This document shows, one piece after another, positions 1 to 12,500 of a stretch of 64,000 bases of DNA (the first letter of the stretch is position 1; every line of letters begins with the position of its first letter). This DNA comes from Aurifilum marmelostoma. Taxonomy: Eukaryota > Ascomycota > Sordariomycetes > Diaporthales > Cryphonectriaceae. The stretch lies in the NCBI GenBank assembly GCA_027559495.1, contig JAMXSV010000002.1:310001-374000 (forward strand), read 5' to 3'. The position numbers and the translations under genes are program-made. A model generated the notes under the pieces. It had not been told where the DNA came from. It made no database searches and saw nothing but the letters and a program-made list of their open reading frames with translations.

Positions 1-689
1 AGAAGTCATTCTGCAGACCTCACATGGGCGGAGGAGTATAGACACGCTGAAGATTCTGGCACCTGAAAAGGCCAACTGGGAATGTAGGTTGGCCCATTGC
101 CTCTCAACTCACCACTATAAACACCCTGTTGACCTTCTCGCCCTTCACACAAGACGTCAAGGAGATGGAAGGCCGTCTCCCCAGGCTACACGGAGAAGAC
201 GCCACCGAGATCCCAGGAGCCCGCTCCCTCCTCGACGAGATAGGCCACCGCAGCGTCCCCTGGGCCATCGTCACCAGCGGCACCGAGCCCCTCGTCACCG
301 GGTGGCTCGACCGCCTCCGCCTCCCCGCCCCTCAACATCTCATCACGGCCGAGTCCGTCAGCAACGGCAAGCCCGACCCGGCATGCTACCTCCTGGGAAG
401 GGACCGCATCGGCCTACCTGCCGCCGGCGGCAGCAGCAGCAGCAGTAGCGTGCTGGTCCTCGAGGACTCGCCTGCGGGCATACGCGCGGGCAAGGCCGCG
501 GGCTGTAAGGTCCTGGGGGTGGTGACGAGCCACACGGCCGAGCAGGTGAGGAGCGCCGAGCCGGACTGGATCGTGCGGGATCTGGACTCGGTTAGGGTGT
601 TGGCGTGGGAGGATGGCCTGCTCACGCTGGAAATCCGGGATGGGCTTGTGGATGTGGGCAAGGCGGACGGCAATGGTGCTGCGGCTTGA
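1..689 (+). CDS. HAD-family sugar/glycerol phosphatase, 3' part (GPP1/DOG1-like)
   Basis: This is the C-terminal ~205 residues of a haloacid-dehalogenase phosphatase that runs off the left edge of the window. Two exons are seen: 1..83 (frame starting at base 2) and 154..689. A 70-nt intron (GTAGGT donor at 84, AG at 152-153) joins ...KANWE to YVKEMEGRLPRLHGEDA. HAD motif II (AIVTSGT), motif III (NGKPDP) and motif IV (VLVLEDSPAGIRAGKAAG) are all present in order. Motif I (DxDGT) must lie upstream, outside the window. The order and the HGE..EIPGA stretch match the yeast glycerol-3-phosphatase/2-deoxyglucose-6-phosphatase group, which are cytosolic Mg-dependent phosphatases. The exact substrate cannot be read from the sequence. 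A short (AGC)n tract encodes a Ser run before motif IV. The stop is TGA at 687-689. Confidence 0.88.
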
Positions 690-3600
690 GTCGCGGCTGG
701 AGAGCCTTGTTGTTTAGAGGTCGAAGACAACTAGAAGGCCCCTGAAAAAACAGTCAAAAGCAGCCCAACGTGTCTCAAATCAACTTACAAGTTTACAAGT
801 GCGGCTCATCTCCACCCTGTTCGGAGGTACGATTTCTTGTCCACATCAAAAGAACATCTCGTCGGGGCAACCCAACCCGTGCTGCAGAACACAACTACAA
901 AAACACTGAAGCGTCGAGATATACCAGCAGTGATTCCTGATAGACGTAGCAGCCATGGGTCGTCCGGAAAAGGGAGGGGTGATCGGAGGTCACCCCTGAT
1001 ACGCCAGTTTCCGAAGAGGAAAAGAAGGGAAGCCTTGGAAGTCTCCGCTTACGCATGTTTGCACCGCCGTGCAAGAACTTTAGAACTTTAGAAGAAGACA
1101 ATGTTGCTGTGGCCTGGCCCGAGCTGGAGAGCCAAGCAGGCTCTCGTCAGACACCATACATGGGGGTAAGCACCATGATCAAGGAGTCGCGCTTCAAGCC
1201 CAGCTGGCAGTTCAGCGCGACAGAGCCAGGTGTGAGGAGCAAGTTCTCAGCTTGTCATCCCATCAAAAGATTCCAGACATGTATTTGTCATGACGCAGGG
1301 TGGTAGGCTTCGAAGAGCCACGATGGAGACTTCCTCACTTGTTTCGGAGACCTGGCTCTGCATCCTACGAGACGCCGAGGCTCGGCATCAGCAGCCGGCA
1401 GGTAGACTGTCTATTTCTTGTGGAGCGGTCCACGTCCATGTACTCAAGTTTTCGGGAACTGATCGCAATAATTCTCCGGTTTCATGCTGTCTTGGTCTTG
1501 GGCCATGGGCACGCGACGGAGTGATTTGTCTGTACTTGCTTTCTCGTGCAATCCTGGTACGCAGAAATCATACAAGACTGTATCTGTGCGATTTCCTTCC
1601 TAAGAGATGGCCTCAATGGATTCTAACTTGCATAATGGATGTGTCGACGCCACACAGCTAGCCGTTGCCGCAGGATTTTAGGTTTCAGCAGGATACCATC
1701 ACGATCGGGTTGGAACTCGAGAAGGAACAGTGTCCTATTTTTGGATGAGTGTCAAGGGAGCCAAGACCAAGGTCAAATGAGACCTGAGGCTTACTAGAGG
1801 TGTGAACACAATCTGCTGCTCAGGAATGGAAAAGGAAGGTAGTAGTCCCGGGGCAGAGCAGTCACAAAAAGTCAGTCCAGTGCGTTTGTACTGGCCTAAA
1901 TCAAGTTTCCTATAATATGACAGCTGTTTTCTGGGCCAGCTGGAGGGAGAGTGGATGACCAGTTCACTGCAAGGTCGGAAATTTTTGACCAGCAGTGCAA
2001 GGCTGACTTTGACGCCCAACTCATTGCTCCTTATTATTGGCATGATCACTGATACAAAGAACGTCCCAAGTACTCTCTTACATACATTCCAGGCACTGTA
2101 TCATACTAGAGTGCATCCATGTGTCTTAGGTGACTTATAAGTCAATAATATTGCAGTGTGTATGTGTATCAAGTATAGCTTGAGCATGTATACTATTGTC
2201 AGACCACAACACCGCCTCAATCGGGCGCTCTCAAATTCTGTGGCTCTGCTGAAGGACCAATTCAACATGTTGGGTGTCTATTCCATCCCCGGGAATATCA
2301 TGCCCACTTAATTCGTTATGATATTATTAGGAGACCGCATATGTGTTGCATGTTTCAACATGGACCATAGACATTGGAATACATTTAACGAATGATCTGG
2401 GGTCAAATTCAGTAACGCCTTAGGTCAGAGAAATATATGACGTGAACTGCATCAGGGTCATTCATGTTACCTGCGTATGAGCAGTGGCTCGAGGGGATGA
2501 ACTCGGAGTAGAAATAAGGATGTAACAGACGACTTCAAACAGCCCAGACAATAGCGATCAGGGCCATGTGTCGAAGACATCGGACTGTTCATCAGTAATA
2601 TTGCATTGAGCCCTTTCTATATAGCCCAGGATCGTATTTTATGACAGGTAGCAAGTAATCTGAAACTGTGAAGCAAAGTCCTCAGGGGACGGTCCTCAAC
2701 AACTTCAAGTTCCTTATGCCAGCTTGCAACCAGGGAACGGCTCTTCACTGTAATAATCCGTCCACCATGTTCTATGCCCTGTGATTCCTCTTCATGCTAA
2801 TACTTCTCCAGAATTTATTTGTCCCCGGGTTAATTCCACTTCTTGACTGATCTTCATTGTGCATTCAAACAAACCTATGCTCATAAGATTCTTCAAGGTT
2901 ACTCACTCAACATTCTCTTGTCCTGACACGATCACTTCCAGAATTGATCCATCTATGAAGACCTTGCAATGCACCAAAGTCAAACTTTAAAAAATCACCT
3001 CTCTACCTCATCCTGTCCAGCGTTTCCGTGTAGTCCGACCTCATCACAATGCAGCACCTAAAGACCAAACATGTTTTCTCGGACGGCTTTGGTGTGTATT
3101 CTGCTCTTTAAGGAATGTGTGTGTATTCTCATTGACTCCCTGCTTCAATGCAGACAACATCTAGCAGCGCTTATTCAGGTCCTAGCGGGAGAATCAAGGC
3201 AGTCATTCTTCTCACCAGGAGCATGTCCAATAGAGTAGCCACCTCTCCTCACTGACAAGTAAATGGTACGGCTGAGCTTTACTAAAGAGAATGCAGCTTA
3301 ATGACAGCAACTAGAAAGCCACTATGCTCAGCCAAGATCCCATATGAGGAAAAGAAAGTCACTTTCGGCATCTTCCATCTCCTAACCCACCGCCGCTCCT
3401 CAAGCCGTCCCATTACTACGAAGAACATTAAGGGTTCCTAAAGGGCCTGGTTCCTCAACAAGAAACGAGAATGTTCAAGTCAATGAACAGAATATCACCC
3501 TGACCGCACCATAGCCTCTCTCCCTCGTTCCAAAGATGGAAGGTGAGTAGCCAGCCGCACCCTTTCTCGAAAAAACGGCCCAGAAAGGGAAACAAAATAA

Positions 3601-4124
3601 CCTCCTTTTCGCTCCTGCAGTGTGTAAGAAGCCGAGTGAGAGTCACAACATGCATCAGGTGCCCACGAGACCCAAGAAATATTGACCAGTCAACATGGAA
3701 AGAAAGAGCATCAACAAATGACTGTAATTTCTAAGAATACTTGGACTGTCCCTAGTTGCCCTCTAGGACTGACCCCAGTCGCAGGAGAAGCGGAAGGAGG
3801 AGAGCCCCAAAAATCTATAGACAAAACTCAAGATACACAATCAAAAACAATCAAGCGAGAGATCATCATCCTCACAAGAAAACCAAGATCCATACCATCT
3901 TGCCACCCCCCCCCCCTGGACCTCCCCAGGTGGTATTCCCACAATCAAGACGTCCGAATAAGCTTCTGACCCAATATCACCATCACCCTCCTCCTCACGA
4001 ACCCTCTTTGTCTATAGCGGCTCCTGAAGAAGGGTGCAACCCAGCCAGAGACAAGAAAGAACAAAAAAAAAAACGGTCCAGGGGACAGACGATAATTACA
4101 CCAAAGAGACAAGATGGACCACCC

Positions 4125-4167
4125 TGCAGAAAAGTTGACAGATCCTGTGCAGAAAAGGTGACAGATC
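4125..4167. repeat. Tandem 20-bp direct repeat, period 23
   Basis: Two copies of TGCAGAAAAGKTGACAGATC lie at 4125-4144 and 4148-4167 and differ at one base. No function is evident. Confidence 0.7.
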
Positions 4168-6347
4168 TTTCCTTTCTCTGCTCTTTTTCCATTTATTTGT
4201 TTGGTCCTTCAGCCCTGTGTGTGGACTCGAGAACGGCGATCACTTTTCTTGATCCATATTTCCTAACCCAATCCTCTCCCCCCCCCCTCCCTCTTTCATT
4301 CTCCTCTTCTGTCTCTGTCCATGTCCACATTATCTTATGTTTATTCTAAAGACTAAACAAACTCACCTGACCCACACTGAATGCCATGCGCTCCCTCTTC
4401 CCCCTGGCCATACGAGGAATCACAAAAGACCATGAGTTCGAGGGAGACAGGAAGGGAGGGAGATTCCTCAGCGAGCTGAGTGGTGTAGTGGGGGGTGTGA
4501 GTGGCCAACGAGCATAGGTAGCCCCCCCCCTCCACCTCCCTCGAGTAAGCGACTCGTTCCGTAGAGGCAAGAGATCGACACAGATCGAGTCTCCAAGGGA
4601 GGGGAAAAAAAAAGAGAACAAACACACGAAAAGAAAATTGATCATCTCGTCTGCATCACGATCACCATCTTCTTGATCAGAGAGACTCCAGACAGATGGC
4701 GTGTGCACCGTAGATCTCGGGGAAGAAGATGGAGCCGGCTGGGGTGGGCAGCAAGTGGGCTTGGAGGGGCATGGACAGGGCAGCGGCTGGGAGGAGGAAA
4801 GAGAAGGGGGGAGAAAGAAAAAAAGCGGAGCGTTCAATTGATTTACTGTGGTACGCATAGGAACACTAAGGGTATCACCACCGCAAGCTACCCTGTCACG
4901 ATGGTTGAGAAAGTATCTACTACTGTAGTAGAATGATGATGATGATGATGGTGGTGATGACGACGATCACTATTGACACAACAAGGCACGGGCTTCCGAG
5001 GATGGGACGCGGGAACTACTGTGGTGGCTCCAACGTTGTGCGTGGTCATGCCCCCCTCCCCTCCCATTCCCCCCATGCCCTTCAGCTCTCGTGCCTTCTC
5101 TCCCCCTCTCTGCATCCGTCTGTGTCTCTCACAGTAAACTCCACGACGTCAACGCTCTTCAGCCGTCGCTCTCGGACCCTCTAGCAGCCGGGCGCCACTC
5201 ACCCACAAACGTAGGATCGCCGACCCACAGCGGTGGCGACTTGGCGAGAGCAAGAGACGAAGAGGTAGAGAGAGATGACAATCACGCAAAAAAAGAATAC
5301 GTACGCCATGCAGTAACATAGTACACTGGACGAAAAGGGAGGGGGGGGGTAGGAAGTGACAACAGCCCTGTACGTGCTTTTCCCCCTTCTTACTCTCTCT
5401 CTCTTGTTCTCTTCTTTGCCATGATCTGTCTGTCTCCCGTTCCCGTGTCCCCTTCCATCTTTCCCGGGGCCCTGGGTGTGTGGCTTTAGTCTTCGGACCA
5501 TTTTTACGAGACCTGTCTTAAAGCCCTTTTTTTTCCTCCTGTTCTTTTGTTCCGCTTCCTTCCTGCTGGCTCCCCTCTGGATCATCTTCATCTCCGTCTT
5601 CCCAACAAACAGACCAGGGCGGCGGCACCAAAGTGTCATCTCATCACCTGACCGTCTTTCCCTGTCTCTGTGTCTCTCTTTTCCCCTTCTACCATTGTCT
5701 GTCACGCTGACTCTTTGTGTCCCCTTGTTTGTCTTTCCCATATGCCGTGGCCCGCCGGAATCTGATTTACTGATGCCCGAGTCCCAACATGCCAGATCCC
5801 GACGGATCAGCACAGGCCGCGGCGGAGATAGGACAGACTCGTGATTTTGTGTCAACAACAGCATAAAATTTATAAATCAAGTACCGGGTCGGGGCCCGCG
5901 GAGTCTTTCTCTCTATTGGACCAGACAACGGCGATCTGAGATGTGAGCACAGAGAGCAAGAGACATCTCACGGCCCCACCCTGCGTGCCCTGCGTGCATC
6001 TGGTGGGCGAGGTCGCGTGTAGCCCACCCGCTCCCCCTCTGTCCGGATCAAGCCAATGGTATCGTATTGTACTCACCCCGCCTCTCAAGCAAAGGAGGAA
6101 TAGAGAGTCACACACACATATAGACACACACACACACACACACATACAGAGAGAGAGAGAGAGAGAAAGAGGCGGTATCGGTGACACAAACTGGGGCGGA
6201 GACATGACGAAAGACATCTTGTCTTCCCTGACACATGATGGTCGGCGACGTGAGTAACGTTAAAAGATAGCTGAGGTCCCCGGCGGTTCCCAACGGCACG
6301 GACCGAAATTGTCGTGTACACTTACAGAGCACAGCAGGGACCTAGGA

Positions 6348-6378
<31 letters not shown>

Positions 6379-6391
6379 AGAGAGAGAGAGA
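6348..6391. repeat. (TG)n followed by (AG)n microsatellite
   Basis: An uninterrupted TG tract at 6348-6375 is followed by an AG tract at about 6379-6391. A related AC/GA compound repeat sits 200 bp upstream at about 6123-6165. Confidence 0.9.
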
Positions 6392-6527
6392 TTGGATCGG
6401 GTCAAAGTCGGCTTCTTCTTCGTTCGTGGTCCATGGGCCTGCTCACGATACGGAGTTGAGCCGAGGGGGTCCTCCTGTCTAGCTGGCCAGACTGCGCGTC
6501 CTTCAGATCAGCAGGCAGGCAAGAGGC

Positions 6528-6565
<38 letters not shown>

Positions 6566-9500
6566 CCAGACCCTAGACCATTACCCTCCTCTTTGACCAC
6601 ATGGGCGATGATCGTCAGCGCGGCATGTATTATGTACATAGTACGAGTGATGATCGCTCCAGGGGGGTTGTCGTTTTCGTCAACCTCTCAGCGGTGACCA
6701 GAGTACGGAGTACACAAATCGGTCCAAAGGGGTAATGGAGGGGGGCAGAAGCAACCAGCAGTAGCATCAGGAGCTGCATGGGCGGAATCTGCATCAGAGC
6801 CGCCCCTCGTCTGCTGCACGCGGCCAGTCACACGCTGGGTGGCGTGCCGCCAAAAGGAAAGCAAGAAGCTCTGAAAGAGGTCAGAAGGTGAAGAAGGAGG
6901 GGGGGGGACACAAAAGAGAAAGAAGAAAGAAAAGAAAAAGCAGCCTCAGCCTGCAGATGGCCACCGGGACGGGCGGGCCAGGGCCCAATCAGGACACGGC
7001 CAAGAGAGGAGATCTCTAGGGCCAGATGCAGGGAGATGGGGGGAGACACAGCGCTACGCCCGCCTCGTGACGCAAGTTGCCATTTCGAGATTGTGTGTGA
7101 GCCCGAAAGAGGGCCAGTTCGGGCGGGCCTCGTCGGTGGGATGCAACGTGAACTCCGCTGGCCAGACCCCCCTCCCACCGGTCGACAAAGAATTAAAAGA
7201 CACGAGACAGGACAAGATCAAAAGTCCTCTATCGCGACTGGCCGAATGGGGTGGCCGAGGTGCATCTTAGCCTGGCTGCAGCGGCCTGCATCCAGCTGCA
7301 AGCTGCGTGTGTGTCAGGCCTCGCTCTCGGAGAGAAGTAAGGAAGGGAAGAAACACACAGAAAAGATCACGATCCTCCGCATCTTCCTGCATCCAAGGTG
7401 CTTACCAACAGAATTAGCGTCTTCTATAGTGACAAAGAGGTTCGCCCATCTGCACGCTCGATCCCTCAAGGAGGTGAGGCGGCTGGGAGCCGCGCTTTGC
7501 TTTGCTGACAAGAGCAAGCAATCGCCCTCTTTTGGGGCCGGGGGGGAGGGTGAGAAGGGGGGGGGGCCGCAGAGAAACGAAAAGAGGTTAAATGAGCCGT
7601 GTCTGTGCATTCAGGAACCTGCAATATTTCCGTCCAGGGACCCATGAAGACCCCACAGCTGGATCACTCCTCCCTCCTGGGGTTATGGTCTGTCAGGACC
7701 ACAGCCTGGCCAGGTAGCAGAGGTATCCCCAAAGTACTGTACATCGTACCTCTCTGGTGCCACTGCACAATAGCATATTCCCGCCCAGACTGCTCTTTGG
7801 GCAAGGCGGCTCGTCAATTACACGTGGCAGCCCCCCGGCGACTAAACACGGCCTGCGGTACCGATCGGACCCCTGGATTTTGTCCGAGGCCTTGCCTCGT
7901 CCCGACATGGCTTTCCCGTCGGACATTCGTGGGGAGCAAAAACAAAAAAAAAAAAAAAAAAAAAAAAAAAACACGAGGACCACGTCAGTTCTGGGTTGAA
8001 AAGCAAAGCGCCCCCCCCTCGTTGGGGTGAATGACAAACATTTTTGTAAGTGTGTTGTGCCAGGGCAGCCCCCCTGGGCAGATCCGGATATGTCAGACCT
8101 GACGAGATCTGTCGGTTCACGGCTGCGACTCCCCGTATGTACGAGCTAAATGATCCGAGGTGTGGGCTGGGCCTCAGAAGAGTCATGATCTGCGCAGTTC
8201 AGCTGAAATGATTGTCTCTTTGTGTGTGCGTGTCTTCATGTCCTGTGGTGTCTGTCTCGCAGCAGAGCATATCTAGCACAAATTTGTGCGTTGTGCACAA
8301 ACAAGCGTCGAGCCTTTTTCCTTGTTTTTTTCCCTCCATAATCTGCGCGCTGCAGGCGGCTATGCTGGTCCTAGGCCTTGTTCGTGGTGGAGGGGGTGAG
8401 AACGAAGGCTGATCGTTAATAGGTGTGTACTCTTGGCTTGATAGGCAACCCACGTTGTCGGATACAAGCCATCCCGCGGAATCGGCTAGGGCCGCAAGAT
8501 CAGACGCATTGGGGGGGGGGGGCTAATTCTGGGTCATTACTGGGAACAATTAGGTTCTCCCCCCCCCCCTCTCTTCTCCCTCCTCCCGGGGTGTTGGCCT
8601 CAACAGCGAATGATTCACCACGACGAACCCGCAATGATGGATCCGGACACCAACTCGTGCGCCCGTCGCCGCATGTTGTTGTGTGTGCCCAAGCTCGATA
8701 GTTCTGACCCCGCGGCGAGCCCCTCAAATGTGCATACCTCTGCATGTATGACCGAAGAAAGTCTACCGCTCCCTGTGGGCGATCCGTGACGCCCTGGATG
8801 GTACAGGTAGGTCACCTAGGGTGGTCGCTCGTAGGAGGTCATCCCTGGGGTGGGAGGGTCTGTCCATTCTATGCCGTGCTAGCTCGTATTCACCTAAGAT
8901 TACGTGGTAGCACCAGCGCATCCACAGGTACAAGCACGCTTCACCCACTTACTCACACATACGTATATACATACATAGTACACGCACACACACCCACACC
9001 CACCCACGCACATACACACACGGGGAGGGAGGGAGGGAGAGAGCGCGCAGTTGGCTGCTTGCGGTCGGAGTTAGAAAATAAGCTCAGCTCAGGGGTCCTG
9101 AGGGCTCTCGGAGGGGCTCTGGTCGGAAACTTTGGAATGCATGGAAGGCACACACCTATTGGTCATGAAGGAGCGGTGGTTGGTTGGTGGAAGATCCAGC
9201 CCATCTTGTCACTGTATCCGTATACTAAGTATGTTAGTAGAGGCCTCGCAGCCCTCGAGGGGGGGAAGAGGCGCCATGAAGGGGGAGGGGGGAGGGGTTG
9301 CCAATGCAAGGGCAGCCGACTAGCCTGACGTGCAGACCCGACGTGCTGCAGGCGAGAATATGGTCGGAATCTTGTCGACAACAAGAAGAATCCTATCCAT
9401 CAGGGATCGTATTCGCATGGGTATGTCAGATTAGGAGAACGGGACCGAGACTTGAGGGAGGGAAGCAACGTCATGTTCAGTCCAAGACCGGGCGCATATA

Positions 9501-12500
9501 CCTAAACGGCCCAAAGAGTGAGGTCGGCATATCGAATATTTTCGACCTCAGCGGCAAAGCAGCGTGGGGCCTGGGGCAAACCGCCCACTAATTGCCGGAG
9601 CGGGCGCTGTCGTCGCCTAATGTGACACGAACCGCATTCCGTGCAGCGGCACTTGGTCTCGAGGGGCGCTGTCGCAGAGGAATACCCAGGGAGCCGAGGA
9701 TTTCTATACGTCCCGCCTCATGCAATAATACATGTCTTAAGGAAGGGGACCCTGAGAGAACAAAAGAAGGGACGGCAAAAGAATCAAGAGGGATCAAGAG
9801 AAGGTCCGGTCGTTCGGTGTCTTGCCCAAAGCCGACAGAACCAGCCAGTACCTGCTGGTGGATATCGGCTTGGTGGATGAATGGATGGCTTGGGCCGGAT
9901 GGGTGTGTGCAATCTCAGGCAGATCAACTCTGGTTCGTCGGCCTTGAAATTTCTTAGATGCCGTTGCGTATAAGTGGTGTCCCTGTTGTTGTGGCCCCCC
10001 CCCCCTTTGCCCTCCAGACGACTCAAGCCCGCAGGATGCTGAGAGCCGCCCTCGTCTCCGGCCCACTAACAAGACTCCGACGACGGCGCCTAGAAGGATC
10101 GGGTCGTCGTGCTTGGCTGATCCAGCAGACCGGTCGGTGGTGGTGAGCATAGCGACTCGATAGTGGTTGTGGTAGTAGTAGTAGTAGTGGTGGTGGTGGT
10201 GGTGATGGTGGTGGTCCTCGTAGTAGTAGTAGAATTGGGGGGTCCCTCGTTCCTCGCGGTCTCGGAGACGGGCCAGTGAGCATGGCCTGGTGCGGTGCGG
10301 AAGTATGGGCCGCCAGAGACCCCTAGCGCCTCGCAGCAAGGAAATTATGGTTGAGCCCATAAATAGGAATAGGTATTCATGCGGAAGCAGTGCAACGCTG
10401 TGGCATGGGGGTGGCACAGGCCACACCAAGCGCAGGTGGGTGAGTGTGGATCCGCCGGGGCCGAGATGTCGACTCCGTGCTGGCCGGCAGTACGTGATCA
10501 CGCAACTTGTATCTGTGTCTCTTTTTGTCTGTCTGCCTGTGGCTCATGCTCATTCTCCATTCTCTCATCCTTTCTATTGTCTTCATGTGTTCCACACACA
10601 CGCGCCCGCGCGCGCGCTCTCAGAGGACATGCGGACAATATTCCGAGAAAGTGTGCATGCGTACGCGTCCTCGGGCCTTGTCTGGCTGTTTCTGGTCTGG
10701 ATAGTTTGTTCCTGATTATCCGTCCATAAGCGCCACCTCGACGCGAACAAAATGGTTGCAGGTTAGGTGGGGGAAGGGTGCACGAAGGGAAGCCTTGTCT
10801 GCGGTTGGTGTGTCCATTGTACTGGGTAGTGATAACGGTAGTGGTGGTATTAGTATGTATAGTCGAGGTGAGACCGTCCAGGGAGGGAGCCTCGCCACTT
10901 TGACTTGAATGGATGGGTGCGATGCGAGGTGCGGCGAGGGTTTCTTGCTACACAGGGATACTGGAACCGAGGCCTCACTGTAGGCTGGCACGTGGTCGGA
11001 TCCGTCTGGGGAAGTTGAAGGCGGGCCGAGATGATGGATTGAATGGATGGATGGATTCATGGTCTCGAAAAGAAGGCAGCCCCTGATGAGACGGTGACAA
11101 AAAGAAGAAGAAAAAGGGGGGGGGGGGGGACAGCCTTGAAGGTCTGTCAGGTCTGTCAGTCGATCGATCAGGCCGTTCGTCTACACCATCTGATAGCTTC
11201 CACGATGTGTAATGGCTGCGTCCGACGAGGCAACATGTTGTTGTTGGGGGGGGGTCCGGGTGGGAGGGGTGGTGGTTAATCCAGGGCCAAGACCTGGGAG
11301 CTGCGTTAGCGACAACCTAGCGCAGAGACCAGAGGGCTGAAAAAACAAAAGACCCTCCACCCTTTTTCTTTCGTTTGATAATGAAGCTATCCTGATGAGC
11401 ATTTTGTCCTCATCCACATACCCCTGGAACAAGAAGTGAAGCTGGTGGTGAGGGCTGACGGCTGACGCTGACGCTGAGGAGCAGCCTGCTGACCGGCGGC
11501 ACGGTCAAAACTCCAGTCCACACCAGTCCTATTCAGCACATCGCGCGCACAAGGACGGTGTGAGAAAGTAAGAAAGGAGAATGAAGGCTGATGCTTCTCT
11601 GCACAGCATACTTATGCAAGAGACTGACTGGATAGCTGTATGCATGCATGCGTGCATGCGTGCATGCATCGTACCAAACATAGCGGATGACGAGAGCAAT
11701 CAGTTGTTGGGACTGTTGGGTGGACGCAGTCTCGGCTTCCCTATCTCGTCCGGATCGTGGGAAAGGGGAGAAGGAACGAACAACAACACACCCGTACTCA
11801 GTCTCACAATTACCTTATCCAGTGGGTAAGAGCGACTGGTTGAGAGGGCAGGAGCAGGATTCAGCAGCAGGTGCAACCCCACAACTGTGGCAGTTGAGAG
11901 TGACAGTGAGTGAGTGAGTAGTGAGTGGTGACAGTGCTTTAGGGCCCTTAGCCCTGCTACAGAAGGGGCCTGGCTGGCAGGGTGTGCAGATCTCCCGAGG
12001 TCCGGTCCGCTGAAATGCAGGCACAAGACGCCTGGAGCTGGTGGCCAAGGAAAACGTTTCTACTAGAGAGTGCCTCGCACGGGTGCCTGAAAAAAAGGAG
12101 CCCTAGTAGCGGCTTGCTATCTCCCACCAAGTCTACTGTATCCGTTCCCCAGCTTCCGTCGGGTGTTCTTTGAGGATGGGAGGCTTGGTGTTGTTTGGGT
12201 TGGGCTGGTGTGTTGGTTGACTTTTGTAGGGCATGCATGCATGGGTCCTGGTCGCCCATTACGGCCCTGGTGGGCATGTTAGTGGGTAGCATGGGAAATC
12301 TCGGTGTCTACAACCCAAAAGGTGCCCTGAACCGTAAACGCACAGTACCTGCTGGAGCACCTGACCCAACAGTAGCCCCTGGGCCCTGTCACCCTGGGTG
12401 CCTTCCCCGTGGTTTCTTGCAGCAGATCTGTAGGCGAGGACCAGGCCATGCCGGGCTAGGGCAGCCTACGCGAGGTGAGGTCGGGAGCTTCGCTTGCATC

